Source: Motiliproteus sp. SC1-56 (GTDB taxonomy: Bacteria > Pseudomonadota > Gammaproteobacteria > Pseudomonadales > Balneatricaceae). From it: a stretch of 64,000 nucleotides of DNA. Of the stretch, positions 55,413 through 64,000 are shown one piece after another. The notes under the pieces are model-generated. The model was given only the letters and a program-made list of their open reading frames with translations, was not told where the DNA came from and did no database searches. How positions within the stretch are numbered: the first letter of the stretch is position 1; each line of letters starts with the position of its first letter. Where the stretch lies: assembly GCF_017309075.1 (NCBI RefSeq), contig NZ_JAEMGS010000014.1:1-64000 (forward strand), given 5' to 3'. Both the position numbers and the translations under genes were made by a program.

Positions 55413-55866
55413 GGCCCCGTGAGCCGCTCTGCCCTCATCAAATGGTCCCGGCGACACCCCGCGGTGAGCCTGAAAGCTAGAACGCAAGCAGCGCCTTTCC
55501 GCCCTTCTTGAGTTTGGAGTGCCGTCTCAATGTGGCGATGACCCGCGACAGCTTCCATGACCCGCTCCCCAAAATGGCCCCTTAGGCCCTGCGGGAAATT
55601 CAATAGCCCCTATTAACCAACGACATGGAAGCGAACGATAGTTTCTCTGATCAGGGTGGAGAACTTGCGACAAAGTTTCACTTGAGGCTCCCATTACCAG
55701 AGACGAGTCAGGTGAAGCAGGAGAACAATCGCCTCCATGCCTTCTCCCCCACCACTGCAAAAGATCGAAAAAAACGAATTATAAGCAGTTAAAAATCGTT
55801 TTTTACGATCCTTAATTGTCCGTATAACTGTCGTGTATCTGATTATCAGTTGCAGGCAGGTCAACA
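55413..55866. other. Gap between the POR and Mrp operons
   Basis: These 454 bases contain no ORF I trust. Short frames on the minus strand (for example a stretch reading FPQGLRGHFGERVMEAVAGHRH) may be debris of an old gene. The right end is AT-rich and contains the inverted repeat and probable promoter of the Mrp operon. Confidence 0.4.
55763..55810. promoter_or_regulatory. 15-bp inverted repeat upstream of the Mrp operon, candidate operator
   Basis: GATCGAAAAAAACGA (55763-55777) and TCGTTTTTTACGATC (55796-55810) are inverted copies matching at 14 of 15 positions, 18 bases apart. They end 56 bases before the first start codon. The right arm by itself also folds (ATCGT-T5-ACGAT). A TATAAC box at about 55823 could be the -10, placing the right arm on the -35. 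Confidence 0.5.
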
Positions 55867-56388
55867 ATGGTAAACCGCAGCCGTTCATCGACACAGCGCT
55901 ACAGCCGGCGTAGCCAGGCGGTCACGATGCTGGCGCTAACCTTAATCTGGTTATTGCTGGCCGACTTTGATCTGTCCAGCTTACTGATAGGGTTGCCCTG
56001 TATCGGCGCCGCATCATGGCTTGTCGGTTATCTCAGCCGCCCCGGGCAGTGGCGCTTGTCGGTCATCGGGCTGCTTCGCCTTGCCGGCTATTTCACCGAG
56101 CAAACCCTCCGCGGCGCCTGGGACATTGCGAGCCGCACCTGCGGCCCCCACGTTCGCGTAACGCCCGGTTTCATCGACTATAGCCGCCAGTTCCCCCACC
56201 GCTCTGCCAGAACCTTGTTTATCAGCTGCGTCAATTTGTTGCCTGGCACACTGGCGGTCTCCGCTCACGGCAACCAATTTTCTATGCATGTGGTTGACCT
56301 GGGAAGAGATCATAAGCCGCAACTCGACCGGCTTGGCCATCTGATCGAACAGCTCTGGATGGATAGAAACGCGGGGGCAGCCTCATGA
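55867..56388 (+). CDS. mrpE: Mrp-type antiporter subunit E
   Basis: A 173-aa membrane protein of the MnhE/MrpE family, with two to three membrane helices and the conserved LLPGTLAVSAHGNQFSMHVVDLG segment. Part of a monovalent cation/proton antiporter complex. First gene of an eight-gene operon; its stop overlaps mrpF by 4 bases. Confidence 0.9.
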   Translation: MVNRSRSSTQRYSRRSQAVTMLALTLIWLLLADFDLSSLLIGLPCIGAASWLVGYLSRPGQWRLSVIGLLRLAGYFTEQTLRGAWDIASRTCGPHVRVTPGFIDYSRQFPHRSARTLFISCVNLLPGTLAVSAHGNQFSMHVVDLGRDHKPQLDRLGHLIEQLWMDRNAGAAS

Positions 56389-56654
56389 GCCCGCTGATGG
56401 CGTGGTTACTGCCGGGACTGCTGCTTTTGTTGATCGGCATCATCGCCATTGCGCTGTTGCGGCTCGCGCTGTGTCGCAGCCAAGTCGACAGCATCCTCTG
56501 CATTCAGTTACTGGGAACGGGCGGTACCGGCACGCTGCTGCTGCTGGCTACGCTGGTTGAACAGCCTGCGCTGATCGATGTGGCACTGCTGCTGGCACTG
56601 CTGGCGGCGGTCACGGTGCTGTCCGTTACCCGGCGGGAGCGTGGCGATGTTTAG
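56385..56654 (+). CDS. mrpF: Mrp-type antiporter subunit F
   Basis: An 89-aa protein with three membrane helices; the segment RLALCRSQVDSILCIQLLGTGG corresponds to the RLxxGPSxxDRVLALD motif of MrpF proteins in altered form. It lies between E and G with overlapping ends, the standard order of Mrp operons. Confidence 0.85.
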   Translation: MSPLMAWLLPGLLLLLIGIIAIALLRLALCRSQVDSILCIQLLGTGGTGTLLLLATLVEQPALIDVALLLALLAAVTVLSVTRRERGDV

Positions 56655-56937
56655 TCCAGGCGAGCTGATCACGGCACTGCTGCTGCTAAGCGCGATAGTG
56701 GTTTTTGCCGCAGGCACCCTGGCGCTGCTGCGCCTGCCAGATCCGCTCTGTCGCCTCCATGCGCTGACCAAAATCGACAACCTAGGGTTTGGCCTGCTCG
56801 CCGCTGGGCTGGCGCTAATCCAGCCGACCTGGATCGACGGCTTGAAACTGTTGGCGATCTGGACGCTGATTCTGTGCTCCAGCACCACCAACGGCTACCT
56901 GATAGCCCACCACTGCGTTTGGGAGTCACGTCGATGA
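56647..56937 (+). CDS. mrpG: Mrp-type antiporter subunit G
   Basis: A 96-aa protein with three helices and the conserved LALLRLPDPLCRLHALTKIDNLGFGL segment of MrpG/MnhG. The start at 56647 lies 8 bases inside mrpF; the stop overlaps the next start (ATGATGA). Confidence 0.9.
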   Translation: MFSPGELITALLLLSAIVVFAAGTLALLRLPDPLCRLHALTKIDNLGFGLLAAGLALIQPTWIDGLKLLAIWTLILCSSTTNGYLIAHHCVWESRR

Positions 56938-57881
56938 TGCTCTGGTGGGTGGTCGATCTGACCCTCTGTGCTCTGATGATAGCGTTGGCAGCAGGCTCCC
57001 TGTTTGCCGCCACTCTGCGTCGCCGAGTAATCTTCTTTATCGCTTTCGGTTTGTTGACCGCCATTGTGTGGGCACGCCTGCAGGCGCCCGATCTGGCTCT
57101 GGCAGAAGCCGCCATCGGCGCGGGGTTAACCGGTGCGCTGCTGCTGGCCGCCCTGCCGACCGCACAGCCGACCGAACATAAGCGCGATGCCGACCGCCTC
57201 ATCGAGTGGGTGTCACTGCTGCTGGCTGCGCTGCTGGCTGTCGTGCTGATCGCAGTACTGACGACGCTGCTGCCGGTCGTCGATGGAGACCCGAGTCTGG
57301 CGGTGACCGCTCGATTGAGCGATGCCGGCGTCAGCCACCCGGTCACGGCCGTGCTACTCAATTTCCGTGCCTGGGACACCCTGCTGGAGCTTGCCGTGCT
57401 GCTATGCGCCACGATCGGCGTGCTCAACCTTGCGCCCGCTCGAAAAGCGCCCCGCCATGCGGGAGCGCTGGCCGACACTTTGATCCGCATACTGCTGCCG
57501 CTACTGATCCTGACCGCGGGTTATCTGCTCTGGAACGGCGCCTTTGCGCCGGGCGGGGCGTTTCAGGCCGGTGCCGTTTTGGCAGCCGCAACGGTGGTGC
57601 TGCATCTTGGTGGCGGGGTGCGCCTGCCCCCCTTCAGCCTTGCGCAGCTACGCGGCTTGCTGGCGCTGGGCCTGCTGCTGTTTCTGTCGGTGGGGCTGGT
57701 GCAGCTGGCGTTTGGACAAGCCCTGTTGCAGTACCCTTTGGCCTGGGCCGGTTCGCTGATCCTGCTGATCGAGACCGGAGCCACGCTGTCGATCGCCACC
57801 ATGCTGTCACTGGTCTATCTCGGCGGCCATCCCCTCAGGGATTGGCCGGTTGCCGGTGACTCCCGGGACAGGGAGATCTAG
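56934..57881 (+). CDS. Fusion of MbhD, MbhE and MrpB domains
   Basis: A 315-aa membrane protein with three modules. Residues 1-80 are DUF4040/MbhD (ARLQAPDLALAEAAIGAGLTGALLLAAL). The next part, to about 185, is the MbhE-like C-terminal piece of MrpA (HPVTAVLLNFRAWDTLLELAVL). The rest is MrpB (NGAFAPGGAFQAGAVLAAATVVLHLGGG). In classical Mrp the first two are the end of MrpA. Here they are detached and joined to MrpB. It overlaps mrpG by 4 bases. Confidence 0.88.
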   Translation: MMLWWVVDLTLCALMIALAAGSLFAATLRRRVIFFIAFGLLTAIVWARLQAPDLALAEAAIGAGLTGALLLAALPTAQPTEHKRDADRLIEWVSLLLAALLAVVLIAVLTTLLPVVDGDPSLAVTARLSDAGVSHPVTAVLLNFRAWDTLLELAVLLCATIGVLNLAPARKAPRHAGALADTLIRILLPLLILTAGYLLWNGAFAPGGAFQAGAVLAAATVVLHLGGGVRLPPFSLAQLRGLLALGLLLFLSVGLVQLAFGQALLQYPLAWAGSLILLIETGATLSIATMLSLVYLGGHPLRDWPVAGDSRDREI

Positions 57882-58193
57882 ATGGAACAGGCACAGCTGA
57901 TGTTTGCCGCCACAGGCGCACTGATATTCGTGTTCGGTCTGGTCGCCGGATTGCGCGACGACAGTTTGCTGGGACGAATCATCGCCATCAATATCAGCGG
58001 TGTCGGGCTATTTCTGCTCTTGGTTGCCTTGGCCTATCGCGGACTGTGTCAGGCGGCGGACCCGATTCCCCATGCGCTGGTATTGACCGGCATCGTGGTC
58101 GCGGTAGCGGCCTCGGGCCTCGCCATCGCCATCGGCCGCAAACTCGACGAGTTGCGAAATAGCAGCCATCGGCGCGAAGGGGATTCTTCATGA
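57882..58193 (+). CDS. mrpC: Mrp-type antiporter subunit C (NuoK-like)
   Basis: A 103-aa NuoK-like protein with three helices and the conserved IIAINISGVGLFLLLVALAYR and PIPHALVLTGIVVAVAASGLAIAI segments. It begins with the first base after the preceding stop and overlaps mrpD by 4 bases. Confidence 0.92.
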   Translation: MEQAQLMFAATGALIFVFGLVAGLRDDSLLGRIIAINISGVGLFLLLVALAYRGLCQAADPIPHALVLTGIVVAVAASGLAIAIGRKLDELRNSSHRREGDSS

Positions 58194-59650
58194 GCTCGCT
58201 GCTGGTACTGATCGCCACCCTGCCGCTGATGACGGCCCTCGCCTGTCTGCTGCACCCACGCGGCGGTGATCAGCTGTCCCTGGTCGCCAGCATGATTCAA
58301 CTGGTTGCCAGCGTACTCCTGGTTACAGAACTGCCCTCCCGCAGTTCGCTCAGCCACGCGCTGGGCGGCTGGGCTCCGGGGCTGGGGATAGCGTTGGGGG
58401 CCGATCCGCTCGCCGGCTGGCTGGTACTGCTCTGCGCCCTGGTGCAGTTTGCCACCACCCTGTACGCCCGGTTCTACTTCTGTGACTCACAGGCCCGCTA
58501 CCGACTCTGGCCGCTCTGGTGGCTGCTCGCTAGCGCCCTCTATGCACTGCTGCTTTCGGGTGACCTGTTCAACCTGTACGTCACGCTGGAGCTGCTGGGA
58601 CTGTCGGCTGCCGCACTGTGCACCGTTGGCGCCGCCAAAGCCGAGGCACTGGAAGCGGCGCTGCGCTACCTGCTGCTGGGTCTGATAGGTTCTCTGCTGT
58701 ACCTGGCCGGGGTGGCCCTTGTCTACGCCGAATATGGCACGCTGGACGTGTCTGCGCTTCGCACACTGATTTCGAGCAGCCCGGCCAGCCTCGCGTCGCT
58801 GGTTCTGCTGAGCAGCGGTTTGATGATTAAGTGTGCCCTGGTGCCGCTGCACTTCTGGTTGCCCGCCGCCCACAGCAGCGCACCGGCACCGGTCAGCGCG
58901 GTACTGTCAGCACTGGTGGTAAAAGTCGCCTTCTACCTGCTGCTGAGATTATGGTTCGAACTGTTCACGCCCGTCGTCACCAGCGCTTTTGCCACGCTGA
59001 TTGGTCTGCTGGGCGCTATTGCGGTGATCTGGGGTTCCTGGCAGGCGTTTCGCGCCACCCGACTGAAGCTGCTGGCCGCCTACTCCACCCTGTCACAGAT
59101 GGGTTACCTGTTCATGTTCGTACCGATCGTGATGGCGCTGCCCGAGGGTGATACCCGCCAGTTTGCCTACGGCGCACTGCTGCTGCTCGCTGTCAGCCAC
59201 GGCATCGCCAAAGCGGCCCTCTTCATGGGCATCGGGTCGCTGCAACAACATTTGGGACATGACGAGATTGACCGCCTGGGCGGCAGTGCCCGCAAACTGC
59301 CGGTCACACTGTTCGCCATCAGCCTGGCTGGTGTGGCATTGGTTGGCTTGCCTCCGAGCGGTGCCTTTCTGGCCAAATGGGCGCTGATCAGTAGCAGCCT
59401 GGTCAGCGGTCAATGGTGGTGGATGCTGGTGACACTGGTCGGCACCCTGCTGGCCGCTGCCTATCTGGTGCGGGTGTTGGGCGCCGCCTTTGCGCCCACT
59501 GCAGCGGCCGAACCAGCCCTGCCGACATGCAGGCTGGCGTTGCAACAACCGGCGCTGTTACTCGCCGTACTGGCCACCTTTGGACTGGGTTTTGCGGCCT
59601 CGCCGGTATGGGACACGCTGTCCTTATCCCCCCCGGAGGTGCAGCGATGA
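58190..59650 (+). CDS. mrpD: Mrp-type antiporter subunit D (NuoN/M-like)
   Basis: A 486-aa proton-channel-type protein with about 14 helices. The core motif CALVPLHFWLPAAHSSAPAPVSAVLSALVVKVAFYLL holds the conserved lysines, and the YVTLELLGLSA segment has the conserved glutamate of NuoL/M/N proteins. The protein follows mrpC and overlaps the next NuoL-like gene by 4 bases. Confidence 0.92.
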   Translation: MSSLLVLIATLPLMTALACLLHPRGGDQLSLVASMIQLVASVLLVTELPSRSSLSHALGGWAPGLGIALGADPLAGWLVLLCALVQFATTLYARFYFCDSQARYRLWPLWWLLASALYALLLSGDLFNLYVTLELLGLSAAALCTVGAAKAEALEAALRYLLLGLIGSLLYLAGVALVYAEYGTLDVSALRTLISSSPASLASLVLLSSGLMIKCALVPLHFWLPAAHSSAPAPVSAVLSALVVKVAFYLLLRLWFELFTPVVTSAFATLIGLLGAIAVIWGSWQAFRATRLKLLAAYSTLSQMGYLFMFVPIVMALPEGDTRQFAYGALLLLAVSHGIAKAALFMGIGSLQQHLGHDEIDRLGGSARKLPVTLFAISLAGVALVGLPPSGAFLAKWALISSSLVSGQWWWMLVTLVGTLLAAAYLVRVLGAAFAPTAAAEPALPTCRLALQQPALLLAVLATFGLGFAASPVWDTLSLSPPEVQR

Positions 59651-61143
59651 GCACCAATGCTTGGTTGCCGCTGTTGATCCTCTGGAGCTCCCTGGTACCG
59701 GGGCTGATCATCTTCAGCCTGGACGAAAGCCGCCAGCGACTTCGCACCGCGCTGAATCTGATCGGCGCGATCACCAAGCTGCTACTGGTGGCCGGTCTGA
59801 TCTGGGGGGTTTACAGGGAGCTGCTGTTCGAGTTCCGCTGGACACTGGCGCCGGGCCTGGACTTCGTGCTGCACGCTGATGCCCTGTCGGTGCTGTTCGT
59901 CAGCCTGTCCACCCTGCTCTGGCTGGTAACAACCATCTACGCCATCGGCTATCTGGAGCACTCCCCGGACCGCAGTCGCTTTTTCGGGTTCTTCAGTCTG
60001 TGCGTCACCGCCACGGTAGGGCTGGCGATGGCGGGCAACCTGTTTACCTTCGTGATCTTCTACGAAGCGCTGACGCTGGCGACCTATCCCCTGGTAGCCC
60101 ATAAAGGCACGCCGGAAGCGATCCGCGGGGCGCGGATCTACTTGGGCTACACCCTGGCAGGCGGTGTCCTGCTACTGACTGGCGCCGTCTGGCTGCGCAC
60201 CCTGGCCGGCCCGCTGGACTTTGCCCAGGGCGGAATTCTGGGTGATATCCCGGGTCTGGACCCGGATGCGCTGCGATGGATATTCCTGCTGCTGGTAGCC
60301 GGGCTGGGGGTCAAAGCCGCGCTGTTTCCTCTGCACGGATGGCTACCTAGGGCGATGGTGGCACCGGCACCGGTCAGTGCGCTGCTGCATGCCGTCGCGG
60401 TGGTGAAGGCCGGCGCGTTTGGCATCGTAAGGGTGGTTTATGACGTGTACGGTGTCGAATTCTCTGGCGAACTGGGCGTGCTGATGCCCCTCGGGGCGCT
60501 GGCCGCCTTTACCATCATCTACGGTTCGGTCCGCGCGCTGTCCCAGGATCACCTAAAGAAACGTCTGGCCTACTCCACCGTCAGCCAGGTTTCCTACATC
60601 GCGCTGGGGGCCACCATTCTCGGGCCGCTGGCAACCATCGGCGGGCTGGTGCACCTAGTGCACCAAGGTGTCATGAAAATCACCCTGTTTTTCGCCGCAG
60701 GCAACTATGCCGAGACCCTCGGCGTCCACCGTGTCAGCGAGATGAACGGAGTAGGCCGACGTATGCCTGTGACCACTGCCGCCTTTACCGTGGCCGCTCT
60801 AGGCATGATCGGTCTGCCGCCGGTAGCCGGTTTTTTCAGCAAGTGGTACCTGGGTCTGGGTGCACTGGAAGCCGGGGCCGGTGCCTGGGTAATTCCGGTG
60901 TTGCTGGCAAGCAGCGCTCTGAATGCAGCCTACTTCCTACCCATTCTCTACCGCGCCTGGTTTCTTCCCGCCGGTCCCTGGCCGCTGGAGAACCACACCC
61001 ATCACCGCGGCGAAACCCGCCCCTCACTGCAATGGCCGCCGATGGTGACCGCCGCGCTGGCGGTGCTGGTCGGTACCTTTGCCGCCGCGCCATTCAGCCC
61101 GCTGGAGTGGGTTGAATTGATCGCGACCAGGGAGTACCGATAG
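59647..61143 (+). CDS. NuoL/MrpD-like membrane subunit (second antiporter-type subunit)
   Basis: A 498-aa protein of the NADH-quinone oxidoreductase/Mrp family with IFYEALTLATYPLVAHKG (conserved Glu) and GVKAALFPLHGWLPRAMVAPAPVSALLHAVAVVKAGAF. It lacks the DUF4040 tail of full MrpA, which is supplied by the fused gene upstream. It could play the part of MrpA's N-terminal channel. Start at ATG 59647 overlaps mrpD. Confidence 0.9.
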   Translation: MSTNAWLPLLILWSSLVPGLIIFSLDESRQRLRTALNLIGAITKLLLVAGLIWGVYRELLFEFRWTLAPGLDFVLHADALSVLFVSLSTLLWLVTTIYAIGYLEHSPDRSRFFGFFSLCVTATVGLAMAGNLFTFVIFYEALTLATYPLVAHKGTPEAIRGARIYLGYTLAGGVLLLTGAVWLRTLAGPLDFAQGGILGDIPGLDPDALRWIFLLLVAGLGVKAALFPLHGWLPRAMVAPAPVSALLHAVAVVKAGAFGIVRVVYDVYGVEFSGELGVLMPLGALAAFTIIYGSVRALSQDHLKKRLAYSTVSQVSYIALGATILGPLATIGGLVHLVHQGVMKITLFFAAGNYAETLGVHRVSEMNGVGRRMPVTTAAFTVAALGMIGLPPVAGFFSKWYLGLGALEAGAGAWVIPVLLASSALNAAYFLPILYRAWFLPAGPWPLENHTHHRGETRPSLQWPPMVTAALAVLVGTFAAAPFSPLEWVELIATREYR

Positions 61144-62768
61144 TGACGCTTCTGCTGCTTTTTGCCTGGTCGATACCGCTGCTGCTGGCGCCGCTTGTGC
61201 TGCTGCCCCGGAGCGGTCGCTGGCTGCTGGTTTTGGCGCCGCTGCCGGCGCTGCTGGCAGGGTTGACGCTACCGCTGGACAGCGTGCTGAGCCTCCCTTG
61301 GCTACTGCTGGGTACGGAGATGAAGCTAGATGCGGCCCGCCAGCTGTTTCTGATCGCTGCCGCCGCGCTGTGGTCTATCGCCAGCCTGCACACGGTGATG
61401 AACGACCACGAGCACCCGCACTCAGCACGCTTGCGCCTGTTTATGGCACTCGCCATGGCAGGCAACATCGGCCTGATAGTCAGTGCCGACATGATCAGCT
61501 TCTATCTGGGGTTCTCCACCATGGGGCTGGCAAGCTATGGACTGGTGGTTCACAGCGGCAGCAGCTCGGCCCGGCGGGCCGGCAGGGTTTATCTGGTGAT
61601 GACCTTGATGGCTGAATTTATCCTCTTGGTGGCGCTTCTGCTGCTCCATCAGCGCACTGGTACTCTGGCTCCCTCGCCGGAACAGCTGAGAGGCGGGTCG
61701 GCGCTGGAGATCGGGCTACTGTTTGCCGCCTTCGCCACCAAGGCCGGATTACTAGGCTTCCATGTCTGGCTGCCACTGGCCCACCCAGCCGCCCCAGAGG
61801 GCGCCAGCGCGATGTTGAGCGGTGCAATGATCAAGACCGCCCTTCTCGGCTGGATCACCTTTTTACCAATGGGTACAGAGGCCCTGCCCCTATGGGGCTG
61901 GCTCTTTATCGGCGTTGGCGCAGCCGGTGCACTGGTTGCCACCGTTATTGGTCTGACCCAGACCGATCCTAAGGTGGTGCTGGCCTATTCGAGCATCAGC
62001 AAGATGAGCCTGCTGAGCGCGGTGCTTGGTGTCGCGCTGATTGAGCCCGGTTCCGCCCCTGAACTGATCATGGTGGTAGCGGCCTACGCCGTATTCCACG
62101 GGTTCAACAAGGGCGCGCTGTTTATAGGTGTCGGCATCACCAAACGCTACGCCGAACACTGGCTGCTGTTGCTGTTGGCGCTGCCGGCTGCGGTCATCAG
62201 TGGTGCCCCCTACGGCGCCGGCGCCGCTGCAAAAACCGCGCTGACCGAACTGCTGTTCACCGACAGCCGCGCAGCCGACACCTTGCTGTTGCTGCTGACC
62301 CTGATGGCCTTCACCACGCCGTGGCTGATGCTGCGCTTTCTGCACTGTGCCAATACCCATCGCGGCACCGGTGCCATCGATGCCGGCATCGCGCCCTGGC
62401 TAGTTCTGCTGCCTGTCGCAACCCTGGTGCCGTTGCTGTTTTTCGATGAACTGTCCGCCGGTTCGGCAGGCTGGTGGCTAGCCGGCGTCGTCAGCGCGTT
62501 GCTGCTGATAACCTATCCGCTGCCGCCGCTAACCCGCCTGGTTGGCAGGGTTCCCCCGGGTGATCTGATCGAGCTGTTGCCATCCGTGCGCCACCGCGCG
62601 GTATTCACCCGGTGGCAGCGGTTTCCGGATGTCGGCACTCGCGGACTAAACCGGCTGCGGGCGCTGCAATTTGGCTGGCCGTTATTAAGTGGCGATCGCA
62701 GCGTCACTGCGGTTCTTCCGCTGGCAGTGCTTCTGCTGCTGGCAACCCTGCTGCTCGATATACCCTGA
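61143..62768 (+). CDS. NuoL/HyfB-like membrane subunit (third antiporter-type subunit)
   Basis: A 541-aa protein starting with GTG at 61143, sharing one base with the preceding TAG stop. The segment SFYLGFSTMGLASYGLVVHSG takes the place of the usual conserved Glu region, with no Glu visible there. LLGFHVWLPLAHPAAPEGASAMLSGAMIKTALLG keeps the lysine motif. It is the most divergent of the three channel subunits, and the C-terminal 100 residues resemble the tail of HyfB-like proteins. It closes the membrane part of the operon. Confidence 0.85.
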   Translation: MTLLLLFAWSIPLLLAPLVLLPRSGRWLLVLAPLPALLAGLTLPLDSVLSLPWLLLGTEMKLDAARQLFLIAAAALWSIASLHTVMNDHEHPHSARLRLFMALAMAGNIGLIVSADMISFYLGFSTMGLASYGLVVHSGSSSARRAGRVYLVMTLMAEFILLVALLLLHQRTGTLAPSPEQLRGGSALEIGLLFAAFATKAGLLGFHVWLPLAHPAAPEGASAMLSGAMIKTALLGWITFLPMGTEALPLWGWLFIGVGAAGALVATVIGLTQTDPKVVLAYSSISKMSLLSAVLGVALIEPGSAPELIMVVAAYAVFHGFNKGALFIGVGITKRYAEHWLLLLLALPAAVISGAPYGAGAAAKTALTELLFTDSRAADTLLLLLTLMAFTTPWLMLRFLHCANTHRGTGAIDAGIAPWLVLLPVATLVPLLFFDELSAGSAGWWLAGVVSALLLITYPLPPLTRLVGRVPPGDLIELLPSVRHRAVFTRWQRFPDVGTRGLNRLRALQFGWPLLSGDRSVTAVLPLAVLLLLATLLLDIP

Positions 62769-62785
62769 CCTTCTAGGAGGACGCC

Positions 62786-63709
62786 ATGAAACCAATCCGC
62801 AACATTCTCTACTTCGCTGACGGCGACCTGACCATGAACCCGGCGCTGGAGCGCGCGATCAGCCTGGCCCGCAGCAGCGAGGGGCGACTGACGGTGATGG
62901 ATGTAATCAGTAATCAGCCCTCGCCCGCCGCGATCAGGATTCGCCTGGGCCTCGGGATGAACGAAATCGTCAAGCGGTATCAGGAACAGGAGCTGCAAGC
63001 GCTGCTCACCGATCTGCCGCCGCTGACCTACCCGGTTCGCATCGACGTCAGAATAGGCTGGGGGTTCATCGAAGCAATACGCGCAGTCGTCGAGCAGCAG
63101 CATGACCTGCTGATCAAGCCCGCTCGCCATGGCTGTCACCGGCCCCTTAGCAGCAACGACATGCACGTGCTGCGCAAGTGTCCCTGTCCGGTCTGGATCG
63201 ACCGTAGCAGCGACGCGGTCCCCTACCGCACGGTGCTAGCAGCAGTCGACCCCATCAGTGGCAATGACGATTGCGCTGACAAAGTAATCGACATGGCGGC
63301 CAGAATCGCCCGCGGTCATAGCGCACGCCTGGCTGTAGTGCACGCCTGGGAGCTCTACGGCGAATCGATGCTGCGTGACGGCGGATTCAACATGGGCAAT
63401 GTCGAACTGGAGGAGCTATTGGAGGAGACGCGGATCGAGCACAGTCAGGCTGTCGCCCAGTTATTGCAGCGGCATTCGCTAGCCCCCCCCGAGGCAGATA
63501 TCCACATCGCCAAGGGCAACCCCACCGAGGTAATTAGCCGGATCAAAGAGAAAATTGGCGCAGACCTCGTAGTCATGGGAACCGTCGGCCGTACCGGCAT
63601 TCCCGGTTTCATAATCGGCAACACCGCCGAGGAAGTACTACAACGCAGCGGCTGTTCGGTACTGGCAGTCAAACCCAGCGGCTTCGTGTCACCGGTCACG
63701 CCCCACTAA
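62786..63709 (+). CDS. Tandem universal stress protein
   Basis: A 307-aa protein with two UspA domains. The first (NILYFADGDLTMNPALERAI) lacks a clear ATP motif. The second ends with GTVGRTGIPGFIIGNTAEEVL, matching G-2x-G-9x-G(S/T) of ATP-binding UspA proteins. AGGAGG upstream and an 18-base gap to the Mrp operon suggest co-transcription; it may sense energy or pH state for the antiporter. Confidence 0.9.
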   Translation: MKPIRNILYFADGDLTMNPALERAISLARSSEGRLTVMDVISNQPSPAAIRIRLGLGMNEIVKRYQEQELQALLTDLPPLTYPVRIDVRIGWGFIEAIRAVVEQQHDLLIKPARHGCHRPLSSNDMHVLRKCPCPVWIDRSSDAVPYRTVLAAVDPISGNDDCADKVIDMAARIARGHSARLAVVHAWELYGESMLRDGGFNMGNVELEELLEETRIEHSQAVAQLLQRHSLAPPEADIHIAKGNPTEVISRIKEKIGADLVVMGTVGRTGIPGFIIGNTAEEVLQRSGCSVLAVKPSGFVSPVTPH

Positions 63710-63805
63710 GCCCGAAAGCAAAGGATCAAAGCAGCTATGCTAAAGCGCATCGACGTCAACGCGCATCGACACGCCACGGAGCGCAAACCGTCGGGGCAGG
63801 GACGG

Positions 63806-64000
63806 ATGAACAACCTACGCATCAACCTGAAACATCTGCGGTATTTCTGGACAGTAGCCAGTGCCGGTTCCATTACCCGGGCATCAGAAACCCTGTGCCT
63901 TACCCCGCAAACGATCAGCGGCCAGGTGCGGGAGCTGGAACTGCAGATCGGCAGCAAGCTGTTTCGCAAGGACGGCCGCAACCTGGCGCTGACCGATATT
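63806..64000 (+). CDS. nhaR: NhaR-type LysR transcriptional activator, 5' part
   Basis: The first 65 codons are in the window: NLKHLRYFWTVASAGSITRASETLCLTPQTISGQVRELE, a LysR winged helix with the LRYFWTVA and LTPQTISGQ features of NhaR, the regulator of Na+/H+ antiporter genes. The gene runs off the right end. Position behind the Mrp operon fits control of cation/proton exchange. Confidence 0.8.
   Translation, partial: MNNLRINLKHLRYFWTVASAGSITRASETLCLTPQTISGQVRELELQIGSKLFRKDGRNLALTDI

Noticed and set aside
55413-55760. Minus-strand ORFs as a transposase remnant
   Set aside because: A short stretch looks protein-like but no family could be recognised and no inverted repeats frame it.

Overview
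The window is about 64 kb of a GC-rich gammaproteobacterial chromosome. FtsZ, FtsA, GcvP, YfbR, YciH, ArfB, RmuC and DsbB look closest to Pseudomonas/Oceanospirillales-type proteins, and the core genes are rich in GCC/CTG/CGC codons. I do not name a genus.

Region 1 (1 to about 20,006) is a mobile defence island. Its left side starts in the 5' end of an IS5-like transposase. Its right side ends exactly in the 3' end of a tRNA-Ser(GGA) gene, where the stop codon of a large serine recombinase lies inside the tRNA. Between them, nearly all on the minus strand, are: a five-gene operon (DUF2130 coiled-coil protein, Ada-type zinc-domain protein, RavA-like MoxR ATPase, ViaA-like VWA protein, HEPN ribonuclease-like protein); a three-gene unit (DUF3696 ABC-type ATPase, a protein with one PLD-like HxRx4D motif, a 161-aa unknown); a complete type I restriction-modification system (HsdS, HsdM, HsdR); an RtcR-like sigma-54 activator with a CARF-type sensor domain; an A-rich strand-skewed leader; an 85-aa ORF and the recombinase. 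The first two units are my best candidates for undescribed defence systems. An RNA-end-sensing type of regulator beside a HEPN RNase is suggestive.

Region 2 (20-45 kb) is ordinary chromosome: ftsA-ftsZ without ftsQ or lpxC, an XRE-cupin regulator, two cytochromes c, an orphan histidine kinase, a glutathionyl-hydroquinone reductase, a LysR regulator, rmuC, dsbB, gcvP, small lipoproteins, a 616-aa membrane-anchored unknown, a Fur-box-controlled two-gene unit with a Sel1 protein, and a chromosomal MoxR/CoxE-type pair.

Region 3 (45-55 kb) has yfbR, ppk1, a lipid kinase, yciH and arfB, then a four-gene pyruvate:ferredoxin oxidoreductase operon whose last gene fuses a GltD-like FAD/NAD(P) module to a two-cluster ferredoxin. 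Region 4 (55.8-64 kb) is a rearranged Mrp-type cation/proton antiporter operon (E, F, G, an MbhD-MbhE-MrpB fusion, C, D and two further NuoL/M-like subunits), followed by a tandem universal stress protein and the 5' end of an NhaR-type LysR activator.

All starts are judged by ribosome-binding sites and family length. No database search was possible, so family names rest on recognised motifs.
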